DNA from: Magnetospirillum sp.
GTDB taxonomy: Bacteria; Pseudomonadota; Alphaproteobacteria; Rhodospirillales; Magnetospirillaceae
NCBI GenBank assembly: GCA_016183945.1
Contig: JACPDP010000023.1
Coordinates: forward strand, 1-29,371
Reading direction: 5' to 3'
Length of the DNA: 29,371 bases
In this document: positions 1-11,600 of the stretch, piece after piece
Position numbering within the stretch: position 1 is the first letter of the stretch
How the letters are laid out: each line of letters starts with the position of its first letter
The notes under the pieces: model-generated
The model's database searches: none
Seen by the model: only the letters and a program-made list of their open reading frames with translations
Told to the model about the DNA's origin: nothing
Made by a program: the position numbers and the translations under genes

Positions 1-211
1 GGCCTGAACGTCACGTGAACACGTCAATCACCACCATACGAATACGGCTGACACGAGCGCTGGCGCGACAATTACCACGCTGTCCCTGCTGCCAACGGCC
101 AATAGTACGGTCACGCGGCTTTGTGACACAGTGGAATTAAGCGGGTTTTGCAGAACCACGCCAAAAATTGTGGGCTAAGCTTTTCCCGGTCTGTCTCATA
201 AAGAAAGTAAT
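1..211. other. Unassigned DNA at the left edge, possible mobile-element end
   Basis: HsdR homology stops at about base 212 and this stretch is unrelated to it. The only open frame running in from the edge is on the plus strand, about bases 3 to 140. It ends in a TAA and encodes an arginine-rich tail with the pair CPCC, which I do not recognise. The abrupt end of homology suggests the terminus of an inserted element or a deletion junction, but I see no terminal inverted repeat or target duplication because the left side is outside the window. Confidence 0.35.
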
Positions 212-1201
212 GGCGTGGTCCTGATTGACACAGAATACGATGGTCTTGGCGAAACGGTCGGTGGCCCTCAGGAAGGTGGTGAGGTGGCGGGAGATGGCCT
301 CGGTGCGGGCACGCAGGGCGACGATGCGCTCGAAGTCCTTGGTCTCGTATTCCTCGTCGAGGATTTCCCGCCCGTAGCGGTCCAGTTCCCCTTTGGTCGG
401 ACGCCAGCCTGCCGCATCCGCGTCGGTGATGATGCGGTGGACCCGATACGGGGCGAGGAAACCGTCGGCGATGCCCTGGGCGAGGCTATAGACGTACAGC
501 GGTTCGCCGAAATAGGCGTAGGTGTTGACGTTGTCCTCGCGGCGCGGCGTCGCCGTCATGCCGAGTTTGTAGGCAGGCTCGAAGTAGTCGAGGATGTCGC
601 GCCATGTGCTCTTGTCGCTGGCGCTGCCTCGGTGGCATTCGTCCACGATGATCAGGTCGAAGAAGTCCTTGGGGAAGGCGCGGAACAACCTCTCCCGCCG
701 GTCATCCTCGGCGACCGCCTGATAGATGGCGAAATACATGTCCCGCCCCAGGCTGGGCGCGTCGCCGCCGATCTTGTAGCGGGCGTCGCCGAAGGGAGCG
801 AAGTCCTTGGCGTGGGGATCGTCCACCAGCACGTTGCGGTCGGCCAGGAACAGGATTTTCGGGTGGCGATGCTCGCCCTTCCGGTTCCACCGGCTGGACC
901 ACAGCTTCCAGGAAATCTGGAAGGCCACGGCGGTCTTGCCGGAGCCGGTGCACAGGGTCAGTAGGGTACGGGGCTTCCCCTGGACAATGGCCTGGACCGC
1001 GCGGTTGACGGCGATTACCTGGTAGTAGCGCAGCGGCTTCTTGTGATCGGGGTAGTTCGGGGTCAGCAGGCGGTGGGCGACCTTGTCCTCCGTCAGCCCC
1101 TCGGCGGCCCGCAACCGTGCCCACAACTCGTCCGGGGTCGGAAACGCGGGAACAAGCTTCTCGATGCCGGTGGTGTGGTCGATCTCGATAATCTCGGTCA
1201 T
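137..1201 (-). pseudogene. hsdR: Type I restriction enzyme R subunit (HsdR), truncated at both ends
   Basis: This is the helicase part of a type I restriction endonuclease HsdR subunit, the ATP-driven DNA translocase and cleavage subunit. Of 354 residues, about the first 330 look like the family. They contain the Walker A motif LCTGSGKT, the DEAD-box variant DECH and motif III TATP. The order is that of the ResIII/DEAD translocase motor. The N-terminal HSDR_N nuclease domain (usually about 150 residues) is absent upstream. After IVFCVNQDHA the match stops, and the last 24 residues (bases 137 to 211) are unrelated. The second RecA-like domain and C-terminal region are therefore missing. The ATG at 1201 has no convincing ribosome-binding site and probably lies inside the ancestral gene. 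No hsdM or hsdS is visible. Full-length HsdR is around 800 to 1,000 residues, so this is almost certainly non-functional for restriction. Confidence 0.8.
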
Positions 1202-1463
1202 TCGGGAAGGTACCGGCGGCAGCTATCCGTCGTTGATGGAAATGGGAGGGCGGGGCATGGCATGCGGGCATGGCGCAGTCGGCGAGGAAGGCGTGGAAGC
1301 TCCGCGAGGGCAAATCCGCCATGACCAGATGTTCACCCACATCACGCCCTTGCCGATGGGTGAATTGATGGGTGATTTTGGAATTTCGGCTTCTATGCCG
1401 CAGAAATGGCCGATTCCAGGAGGACGCCCTCTCCGCCAAAATGCCCGCTAACGGGCACAAACC
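1202..1463. other. Spacer between the hsdR remnant and queG
   Basis: No convincing gene. A minus-strand frame is open here (about 1200 to 1460), but its product is rich in His, Pro and Arg and resembles no HsdR N-terminus I know. The spacer contains two copies of GATGGGTGA close together near 1356 and the queG terminator hairpin at its right end. Confidence 0.5.
1438..1457 (-). terminator. Rho-independent terminator after queG
   Basis: Read on the minus strand just after the queG stop, TGCCCG-TTAG-CGGGCA forms a 6 bp GC-rich stem with a four-base loop, followed directly by TTTT. The position a few bases past the TAA, plus stem and U-tract, fits an intrinsic terminator, though the stem is short. 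Confidence 0.6.
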
Positions 1464-2510
1464 TTAAGCCGCGGAGCCCTTTCGCGCCAGCCGGTCCACC
1501 GCCCACGCCGCCATGTCGCGCACCAGCGGCGAGGCGTCATCGAGCAGGCGCTGCGCCACCGGGGCCAGTTCGAGCATGCCGCTGTTGCCGATGGCGATCA
1601 GCACATTGCGGATGAAGCGGTCGCGGCCGATGCGTTTCACCGGCGTGCCGGCAAACAGGGCGCGGAAGCCAGGATCGTCCAGTTGCGCCAGCTCGGCCAG
1701 CTTCGGTGCCGTCAGCGCGGGGAGGGGCTGAAAGTCCGGCTGGGCGTTGGGCGGGGCGAACTTGTTCCAGGGGCACACCGCGGTGCAGTCGTCGCAGCCG
1801 TAGATGCGGTTGCCGATCAGCGGCCGCAACTCCTCGGCGATCTCGCCCTTGTGCTCGATGGTGAGATACGAGATGCAGCGCCGGGGCTCGATGCGCCCCA
1901 ACCCGTCCAGGGCGCCGGTGGGGCAGGCGTCGGCGCAGGCGCGGCAGCGGCCGCAGTGGTCGGGCTCGGCGGCATCGGCGGGCAGCTCCAGCGTGGTGTA
2001 GATCTCGCCCAGGAACAGCCAGCCGCCGAAGCGGCGCGACACCAGGTTGGTGTGGCGTCCGCGCCAGCCCAGCCCGGCCTGCACCGCCAGCGGCTTTTCC
2101 ATGACGGGGGCGGTATCGACGAACACCTTCAGCTCGCCGCCGAGGCTGTCCACCATCCAGCGCGCCAACTGCTTGAGGCGCTTCTTGACCACGTCGTGGT
2201 AGTCGCGGTGGCGGCCGTAGACACTGACCGTGCCGCAGTCCGGCCGCCGCAGCGTCGCCAGCGCGTCGCCGGGCGGCGCGTAGCTCATGCCCAGCGCGAT
2301 GATGCTGCGGACCTCGGGCCACAGGCCGGTGGGCGAGACGCGCCGGTCGAAGGTCTCCTCCATCCACGCCATCCCGCCGTGGCGGCCCTCGGCGATGTAG
2401 GCGGCCAGCGCCTCCTTCAGCGCCGGATCGGTGGCGGCCGAGGCGAAGCCGACGGCGTCGAAGCCGAATTCCTGGGCCTTGCGGCGGATGAGGTCGTTGG
2501 GTTGGGTCAT
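1464..2510 (-). CDS. queG: Epoxyqueuosine reductase QueG
   Basis: QueG catalyses the last step of queuosine synthesis, reducing epoxyqueuosine to queuosine in the anticodon of GUN tRNAs. It uses cobalamin and two [4Fe-4S] clusters. The 348-residue protein is normal length. It has the N-terminal QueG domain, with Asp132 in FVDTAPVMEK at the position of the family's proposed proton donor. The ferredoxin part has Cys186, Cys189, Cys192 and Cys196 (CGRCRACADACP), and Cys212, Cys239, Cys242 and Cys246 (CDDCTAVCP). A C-terminal HEAT-like tail covers about residues 290 to 348. The frame stays open upstream, but MTQPNDLIRR at 2510 matches the family start. The upstream extension runs through a repeat and the queF gene in another frame. 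No strong Shine-Dalgarno is visible; the bases just before the ATG belong to the inverted repeat at 2511-2591. It lies downstream of hldE-queF on the same strand. Confidence 0.96.
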   Translation of the reverse strand: MTQPNDLIRRKAQEFGFDAVGFASAATDPALKEALAAYIAEGRHGGMAWMEETFDRRVSPTGLWPEVRSIIALGMSYAPPGDALATLRRPDCGTVSVYGRHRDYHDVVKKRLKQLARWMVDSLGGELKVFVDTAPVMEKPLAVQAGLGWRGRHTNLVSRRFGGWLFLGEIYTTLELPADAAEPDHCGRCRACADACPTGALDGLGRIEPRRCISYLTIEHKGEIAEELRPLIGNRIYGCDDCTAVCPWNKFAPPNAQPDFQPLPALTAPKLAELAQLDDPGFRALFAGTPVKRIGRDRFIRNVLIAIGNSGMLELAPVAQRLLDDASPLVRDMAAWAVDRLARKGSAA

Positions 2511-2591
2511 TTCACCGCCACGACCGCCAGGAGACGCCAAGAAGAATATTCCTTGGCGCCCTTGGCGCCTTCTTGGCGTCTTGGCGGTGAA
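2511..2591. repeat. Long inverted repeat between queF and queG
   Basis: The right arm (2570-2591, 22 bases) is the reverse complement of the left arm (2511-2543) once an 11-base insertion in the left arm is allowed for. The outer arms TTCACCGCCA/TGGCGGTGAA pair over 10 bp and the inner arms AGACGCCAAGAA/TTCTTGGCGTCT over 12 bp. Between them CTTGGCGCC occurs twice in tandem. The unit resembles the dispersed TTCACCGCCAAG-type repeats I associate with several GC-rich proteobacteria (from memory). Its left end touches the queG start codon, so in a transcript through queF-queG the outer stem would include the bases where the queG ribosome-binding site should be. Confidence 0.8.
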
Positions 2592-2599
2592 TCCTTCTT

Positions 2600-3055
2600 C
2601 TATCCCCGCCCGCGATAGGAGGCCACGCCCTGATCGGGCAGCCACAGGCCGGCCGGCGGATCGCCGGTCTGCCAGAACACATCGATGGGGATGCCGCCGC
2701 GGGGATACCAGTAGCCGGCGATGCGCAGCCATTTCGGCCGTGCCGCCGCCACCAGCCGCCTGCCGATCCCCACCGTGCAATCCTCGTGGAAGGCGCCGTG
2801 GTTGCGGAAGCTGGCGAGGAACAGCTTCAGCGACTTGCTCTCCACCAGCGCCGCCTCGGGGGCGTAGTCGATCACCAGATGGGCGAAGTCGGGCTGGCCG
2901 GTGATGGGGCACAGCGAGGTGAACTCGGGCGCGGCGAAGCGCACCAGATACAGTTCGCCGGCATGGGGATTGGGCACCGTCTCCAGCAGCGCCGCCTCGG
3001 GCGAGGCCGGAATGGCCGCCTGATGGCCGAGCTGGGTGAGGTGGCTCTCCGCCAT
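2600..3055 (-). CDS. queF: NADPH-dependent 7-cyano-7-deazaguanine reductase QueF
   Basis: QueF reduces the nitrile of preQ0 to the aminomethyl group of preQ1 with two NADPH, the step before base exchange into tRNA in queuosine synthesis. The 151-residue protein is the short, single-domain type. Cys49 in [11 protein letters not shown] is the thioimide-forming nucleophile, with Asp56 following. ESKSLKLFL (72-80) is the QueF signature that binds NADPH, followed by [11 protein letters not shown]. The ATG at 3055 is preferred over longer frames. Its A is also the last base of the hldE TGA (TGATG), so the genes overlap by one base and are probably translationally coupled. queG lies downstream after a 90-base repeat-filled gap, placing two queuosine enzymes in one transcription direction. 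Confidence 0.96.
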   Translation of the reverse strand: MAESHLTQLGHQAAIPASPEAALLETVPNPHAGELYLVRFAAPEFTSLCPITGQPDFAHLVIDYAPEAALVESKSLKLFLASFRNHGAFHEDCTVGIGRRLVAAARPKWLRIAGYWYPRGGIPIDVFWQTGDPPAGLWLPDQGVASYRGRG

Positions 3056-4521
3056 CACACCGCCGTCATGCGCTTGATGGTGTTGGTGGTGCTCTGGCCG
3101 TCCACCAGTTGCGCCAGCACCACCCTGCCGCCCCAGCTCTGCACCTGCTCGGCGCCCACCACGGTGGCGACGGTGTAGTCGGCGCCTTTGACCAGCACGT
3201 CGGGGCGGATGCTCTCGATCAGGCCGAGCGGGGTGTCCTCGCCGAAAATCACCACCATGTCGACGGTGGCCAGCGAGGCCAGCACGGTGGCGCGCGCCGC
3301 CTCGGACTGCACCGGACGGGTCGGCCCCTTGAGGCGCGACACCGAAGCGTCGGAGTTCAGCCCGACCACCAGCCGGTCGCAGGCCGCCCGCGCCTGGGTC
3401 AGGATGGCGACGTGGCCGGGATGCAGCAGGTCGAAGCAGCCATTGGTGAAGCCGACCTTGAGCCCCTTGCGCCGCCAGCGGTCCACCGCCTCGACGGCGG
3501 CATCCAGCCCCAGCACCTTGGATTCGCCCGCCCACAGGTCGTCGTGATGCAGGGCCGAGACGATCTCGCCGGCATAGGCGACGGCGGTGCCGACCTTGGC
3601 CACCACGATGCCGGCGGCGACATTGGCGAGATGGGCGCCCTCCAGCAGCGAGGCGCCCGAGGCGATGGCGGTGGCCAGCGTCGCCACCACGGTATCGCCG
3701 GCACCAGAAACGTCGAACACCTCCTGCGCCACGGCCGGCAGGTGGTGCACCGCGCCCTCCGCCAGCACCAGCGTCATGCCGTCCTGGCTGCGGGTGACCA
3801 GCACCGCCTGCAGATCGCAGGTGGCGATGAGGTGGCGCGCCGCGGCGACGATGTCCGCGTCGGACTCCGCCGCCATGCCGGTGGCGTCCTGTAGTTCCTT
3901 GCGGTTGGGGGTGATGACGGTGGCGCCGGCATAGATGGTGAAGTCGGTCCCCTTGGGGTCGACCACCACCGGCTTGCCGTGGGCGCGAGCCCGCGCGATC
4001 AGGTCGGCCGCAACCGGACTGCCCAGCACGCCCTTGCCGTAATCCGACAGCACCACCGCGCCCACCTTGCCGATCAGCCGTTCGGCGCGGGACAACAGTT
4101 GCTCGCGCACCCTTTGGCTCAGGGGGGAGCAGGTTTCGTTGTCGGCGCGCAGCAACTGCTGCGACGAGGCGAAGAAGCGGGTCTTGATGGTGGTGCGACG
4201 TCCGGTCTCGACCACGATGCAGGGGTCGATGCCGGTATGCTCGCCCACCAGAGCGGTGACCTCGCGACCGGCGCCGTCATCGCCCAGCACCGACAGGAAG
4301 GCCGGCGCGGCACCCAGTGCCACCACGTTGCGCACCACATTGCCGGCGCCGCCCAGCATGGCGGTCTCGCGCTCGATGCGCAGCACCGGAATGGGGGCCT
4401 CGGGTGAGATGCGCTCCACCGAGCCATAGACGAAGCGGTCGAGCATGGCGTCGCCGACACACAGCACGGGAGTGTCCTTGAGGCGGTCGACGCGTTCGGC
4501 GAGCACGGAGTGTTCGGTCAT
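3055..4521 (-). CDS. hldE: Bifunctional heptose 7-phosphate kinase / heptose 1-phosphate adenylyltransferase HldE
   Basis: HldE performs two steps in making ADP-glycero-manno-heptose for the LPS inner core: phosphorylation of heptose 7-phosphate at C1, then adenylyl transfer. The 488-residue protein is full length. Residues 1 to about 325 are a PfkB/ribokinase-fold kinase with the GG motif near 56-60 (MLGGAGN) and catalytic DVSGAGD (271-277). Residues 345 to 488 are the nucleotidyltransferase, with [11 protein letters not shown] (360-370) carrying the HxGH signature. The ATG at 4521 ([10 protein letters not shown]) is chosen over one 30 bases upstream because it begins the conserved region. 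The gene is the first large cistron before queF, with which it overlaps by one base. Clustering of an LPS gene with queuosine genes is not functionally explained. Confidence 0.96.
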   Translation of the reverse strand: MTEHSVLAERVDRLKDTPVLCVGDAMLDRFVYGSVERISPEAPIPVLRIERETAMLGGAGNVVRNVVALGAAPAFLSVLGDDGAGREVTALVGEHTGIDPCIVVETGRRTTIKTRFFASSQQLLRADNETCSPLSQRVREQLLSRAERLIGKVGAVVLSDYGKGVLGSPVAADLIARARAHGKPVVVDPKGTDFTIYAGATVITPNRKELQDATGMAAESDADIVAAARHLIATCDLQAVLVTRSQDGMTLVLAEGAVHHLPAVAQEVFDVSGAGDTVVATLATAIASGASLLEGAHLANVAAGIVVAKVGTAVAYAGEIVSALHHDDLWAGESKVLGLDAAVEAVDRWRRKGLKVGFTNGCFDLLHPGHVAILTQARAACDRLVVGLNSDASVSRLKGPTRPVQSEAARATVLASLATVDMVVIFGEDTPLGLIESIRPDVLVKGADYTVATVVGAEQVQSWGGRVVLAQLVDGQSTTNTIKRMTAV

Positions 4522-4694
4522 GGGAGCCCTGCTGTTGGCGCACCGGCGCAAATGCCTCAGGTGACACCCTAGGGGCTGTTATGGACAAAGTGTGGATTGT
4601 TGTCGAGTGCCGGAAACGGCGCAGCCGCACGCCGCCCCCCTCAGGCGCCTCGGCGGGCGAGATGCCCGCGCCCCTCCGGGGTGTCGAGAGCGGC
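4522..4694. other. GC-rich spacer upstream of hldE with short hairpins
   Basis: No gene seen. Just past the small gene's stop are two compact palindromes: CCCCTCCGGGG near 4672-4682 and GCGGGC-GAGAT-GCCCGC near 4653-4669. They could end transcription of the small gene, but neither is followed by a T-run. The hldE promoter probably lies in the remaining stretch near 4560-4620, where I see no clear -35/-10 pair. Confidence 0.35.
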
Positions 4695-4931
4695 CTAGAT
4701 CAGCCGCGCCCTGACCGTATCCATCAGCGTCATCAGCGCGCCGAGTTCGACGCCGTCACGATCCATCAGGCGGCGGATCATGGGGTCCGCCACCACATCG
4801 GACAGCGGCGGCTCGTTGTTCCCGAGGAAAAGCGATGTGGCCCGGGCGGGCCGCAGACCCACCACGACGGCGGCGTTGGCGGGAGTGCGCGCATCACTGG
4901 GCGCTGCTGTGGGTCGGCATGCATTCGTCAT
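4695..4931 (-). CDS. Small uncharacterised protein (78 aa)
   Basis: I do not recognise a named function. The product is 78 residues with a low-complexity N-terminal half and a more ordered C-terminal half, LSDVVADPMIRRLMDRDGVE, ending in VRARLI. The pattern of a hydrophobic stretch, ADP, then a helix around Met-Asp-Arg is one I associate with short conserved alphaproteobacterial hypothetical proteins. Support for reality is a strong ribosome-binding site (GGAAGGGGG on the minus strand, 4940-4948) eight bases before the ATG, and an AT-rich promoter-like island directly upstream. No signal peptide, membrane segment or cysteine motif is visible. It lies upstream of hldE on the same strand, separated by 173 bases with hairpins, so co-transcription is uncertain. 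Confidence 0.6.
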   Translation of the reverse strand: MTNACRPTAAPSDARTPANAAVVVGLRPARATSLFLGNNEPPLSDVVADPMIRRLMDRDGVELGALMTLMDTVRARLI

Positions 4932-4948
4932 TACTGTCGCCCCCTTCC

Positions 4949-5045
4949 TCGCAAAAATGTCTGAAAGAAACTCTACTATATATTCTTCTGAAATGGCACA
5001 TCCTCTTTAGGGTTAATTTATCTGCAATTTTACTTGTATTGCATT
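4949..5045 (-). promoter_or_regulatory. AT-rich promoter-like island upstream of the 78-aa gene
   Basis: This is the most AT-rich stretch in the window and stands out sharply from the surrounding DNA. On the minus strand it holds TATATAGT, which could supply a -10 box, and TTGCAG, a possible -35, but their spacing does not give an ideal pair. It precedes the strong ribosome-binding site of the small gene. No repeat or known operator is recognised. Confidence 0.4.
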
Positions 5046-5157
5046 GCGGTAAAGAGGCCGCATCGCGGCACCCGTTCGGGGGCCTAATGCGCAAATGGGG
5101 GCTTCCGCCACCCCCCGCAAGGGAGAGGCCGCGAAAAAGTGGTAGTGACCGGCTGGG

Positions 5158-5661
5158 CTACAGGGCTGCAACCGACGCAGTTGCCGAAGCTGTCTTAAGA
5201 AACCGTTCCGCCAATTGGTCGGCCGGCAGCGCCTTGGCGAACAGCCACCCCTGCGCCATGCGGCAGCGGCAGCCGGCGAGGAACGCCGCCTGGGCCTCGG
5301 TCTCGACCCCCTCGGCCACCACCTCGATGGCCAGCGCTTCGGCCAGTTCGACGATGGCGCGGGCCAGCGCCGCCGATTCCGGGTCCTCGGTGACGTCGCT
5401 GACGAAGGTGCGGTCGATCTTCAGTACCGAGATGGGCAGGCGCTTGAGATGGCCCAGGCTGGAATAGCCGATGCCGAAATCGTCGAGCGCGATGCCCAGC
5501 CCCATGGCCTCCAGTTCGGACAGCATGGCCGCGGCGGCCTCGGGGTCGCGCATGATCGCCGTCCCGGTGATCTCCAGTTCGATGGAACAGCACTGCACCC
5601 GCTCCTCGGCCAGGATGGCCGCCACCCGTTGGGCGAAATCGGGCTGCGCCAACTGACGGGC
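5158..5661 (-). pseudogene. C-terminal part of the EAL domain, cut off by an in-frame stop
   Basis: This segment is in the same frame as the 728-residue GGDEF protein upstream and continues its EAL domain straight after an amber codon (5662-5664). It begins ARQLAQPDFA and carries ELEITGTAIM, LDDFGIGYSSL, LKIDRTFV and VVAEGVET. These are the metal-binding and catalytic segments of the second half of an EAL phosphodiesterase. It lacks the EAL signature glutamate, which is in the upstream piece. The only possible separate start is a TTG at about 5652 with no ribosome-binding site, so I treat it as untranslated unless the stop is read through. Together the pieces make one former gene at 5158-7848. 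Confidence 0.85.
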
Positions 5662-10064
<4,403 letters not shown>

Positions 10065-10203
10065 CCGACTGGCGATATTCCCGGGCCGCCCCCAGCCCCC
10101 ACTATCACGCGCTGCTTCACGACCGAGGGCGTGCAGTGGCACCGGCGGTCCCGTTACGAGGCCGAGATCGGCGCCGCCACCCGCTTCGAACGGTGAGGGA
10201 GCC

Positions 10204-10773
10204 CTACTGCGCCACCTTCACATGCAGCACCGCCCATTTGACACCGGGCGAGTCCAGCACCAGGGCCTTGACCCGTTCGCTTTCCGCGGTGTTGGGCGAC
10301 ACCCCCATCACGTAGGCGACGTCGTTGACCACCCGCACCGAGTAGAAGCCGGTAACGCCCTCGGTGCTGAGCAGCTTGCCGCGCAGGGCCATATCCAGCC
10401 CGGGCTGGGGGGAAAAGGCCGCCAGGGCGGCGTCCTCGGCCAGCACCACCTCGTTCACCACCTCGGCGATGCCGTCGATTCCCTTGGCCACCTGCTCGGC
10501 GCGGCGGCGCTGCTCGGGCTTGGTCACCGCGCCCATCAGCAGGGCGCGGCCGTTGTAGACCTCGGCCGAGACCGAGCGGAAGGCGGTGCGGTCGGCGTCG
10601 CCCAGGCTGCGCAGCACGACGCGGGCGATGCCGTCGTCGCGGTTCATTTCGGTGCGGCTGCGCTCCAGCTTGATGGGCGGAACGGCGGCTGCCTCGGGGG
10701 TGGCCGCGGGCTGGGCGCAGCCGGTGAGGAACAGGGCGGCGGCAATACTAGCCGCGAGCGTTATCTTGGACAT
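10204..10773 (-). CDS. BON-domain lipoprotein
   Basis: This is a 189-residue predicted lipoprotein. The signal peptide MSKITLAASIAAALFLTGC ends in a lipobox (LTGC) with Cys19 as the lipidated residue. The mature part has two BON domains, about residues 45-110 and 120-187, the second containing YSVRVVNDVAYVMG. BON domains in OsmY- and DolP-type proteins bind phospholipid surfaces and support outer-membrane integrity; the role here is inferred from that. The ATG at 10773 has AGGA about eight bases upstream and sits 26 bases inside the end of the VTT gene, so translation is probably coupled to it. An ATG nine bases further upstream is possible but would add only MLK. The gene is convergent with ligA, ending eight bases beyond a leftover stop codon. 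Confidence 0.85.
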   Translation of the reverse strand: MSKITLAASIAAALFLTGCAQPAATPEAAAVPPIKLERSRTEMNRDDGIARVVLRSLGDADRTAFRSVSAEVYNGRALLMGAVTKPEQRRRAEQVAKGIDGIAEVVNEVVLAEDAALAAFSPQPGLDMALRGKLLSTEGVTGFYSVRVVNDVAYVMGVSPNTAESERVKALVLDSPGVKWAVLHVKVAQ

Positions 10774-11512
10774 TTTGAGCATCCTGGTCGCCGTTATCAT
10801 CTTGATCGTCGATGGCCGCCTCGGTCTCGGCATCGAGCAGCCGGCCGTGGCGGTACCGGCGGTAGAGCCAGACCCCCAGGGCGCCCGAGGCGACGAACAG
10901 TACCACACTGGTGCCGATGCGCAGCTCCGGTTGCACGGTGATGCCGCTGCCCAACAGGGCGAACACGATGGTCTGCGGCAAATAGCCCAGCGTCGAGCCG
11001 GCGAAGAACGGGATGGCCGGCGCGCCCGACACTCCGGCGGCCAGGTTGGTCACCACGTTGCTGCCCACCGGCAGCAGGCGGATCAGCAGCGCCATGCCCA
11101 GGGTGTTGCCGGCGAGGAACTCGTCCACCTTGCGCACCCGCTCGGGGAAGCGGGCCGCCAGCAGGTCGCGGCCCATCAGGCGGGCGTAGTAGAAGGCGCC
11201 GGCGCAGCCCAGCACCGAGGCCAGCGTCCCCCACAGCGAGCCCTCGACGAAGCCGAAGGCATAGCCGGCCAGGAAGCACACCAGCTGGCGCGGCAGCCCG
11301 GCCCCGGCGACGACGGCGCCCACCAGCACGAACAGCGCCTCGCCGGCCAGACCCTTGCCGCGCACCTGCGAGTCGACCCAGGCGGTATCCAGTGCGCTCT
11401 TCAGCCCCAACCCCTCGACGAGAAAGCCGACGGCGGCCAGGGTGGCGATCAGCACCAGCCCGCGAACGATCAGGCGCGGATTGAACAGGGGATGCCGGGG
11501 CTTGGCGGTCAT
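10748..11512 (-). CDS. VTT (DedA/TVP38-type) membrane protein
   Basis: This 254-residue integral membrane protein belongs to the VTT/SNARE-associated family (DedA, TVP38/TMEM64). It has an N-terminal helix (LIVRGLVLIATLAAVGFLVE) and a family core with AGAGLPRQLVCFLAGYAFG, then GTLASVLGCAGAFYYAR. Re-entrant GNTLGMALLIRLLPVGSN follows, then a C-terminal helix and an acidic tail. Some DedA relatives have been shown to recycle undecaprenyl phosphate or move phospholipids across the membrane; which substrate applies here is unknown. The start at 11512 (MTAKPRH) avoids the palindrome upstream. An ATG at 11524 (MGPLMTAK) is the alternative, and an AGGGA sits just before it. It lies between a polyprenyl-phosphate-type GT2 and a BON lipoprotein on one strand. 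Confidence 0.85.
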   Translation of the reverse strand: MTAKPRHPLFNPRLIVRGLVLIATLAAVGFLVEGLGLKSALDTAWVDSQVRGKGLAGEALFVLVGAVVAGAGLPRQLVCFLAGYAFGFVEGSLWGTLASVLGCAGAFYYARLMGRDLLAARFPERVRKVDEFLAGNTLGMALLIRLLPVGSNVVTNLAAGVSGAPAIPFFAGSTLGYLPQTIVFALLGSGITVQPELRIGTSVVLFVASGALGVWLYRRYRHGRLLDAETEAAIDDQDDNGDQDAQNVQDNARG

Positions 11513-11529
11513 CAGCGGGCCCATTCCCT

Positions 11530-11584
11530 GGGATCGCGGGCGTCCCGCCCGCATCCCCAGAGCGGGCGGAACGCCCGCGATCCC
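11530..11584. repeat. REP-like palindrome between GT2 and VTT genes
   Basis: Two 23-base arms (11530-11552 and 11562-11584) are reverse complements with one mismatch, which a G-U pair would accommodate in RNA. They are separated by a nine-base loop (ATCCCCAGA). The arm begins GGGATCGCGGGCGT. It resembles the dispersed GGGATCGCGGGCGTC-type REP units I know from GC-rich proteobacteria (from memory). It fills the gap between two genes of the same strand and could protect or partly terminate the upstream transcript. Confidence 0.85.
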
Positions 11585-11600
11585 GGCATGGTGGGAATGT

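Noticed and set aside
702..1460. A minus-strand frame running through the hsdR remnant and upstream spacer, possibly a lost N-terminus
   Set aside because: Its translation upstream of 1201 shows no nuclease-domain motif, and downstream it is an alternate frame of hsdR.
2511..2591. preQ1 riboswitch upstream of queG
   Set aside because: The structure is a long simple inverted repeat with tandem CTTGGCGCC units, not the small pseudoknot with A-rich tail of preQ1 riboswitches, and it lies between queF and queG rather than before the operon.
2511..2591. CRISPR-like repeat
   Set aside because: Only one inverted pair and a short tandem; no regularly spaced repeats or cas genes.
2600..2912. Extended QueG N-terminus reaching into queF
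   Set aside because: The extension is an alternate frame of queF plus the repeat; QueG homologues begin at the MTQPNDL position.
4560..4690. tRNA gene or small RNA in the hldE upstream region
   Set aside because: Hairpins are present but no cloverleaf with T-loop GTTCGA-type sequence could be made out.
11512..11554. Start of the VTT gene at 11554
   Set aside because: It would place the N-terminus inside the REP-like palindrome, giving an arginine-rich segment without family similarity.
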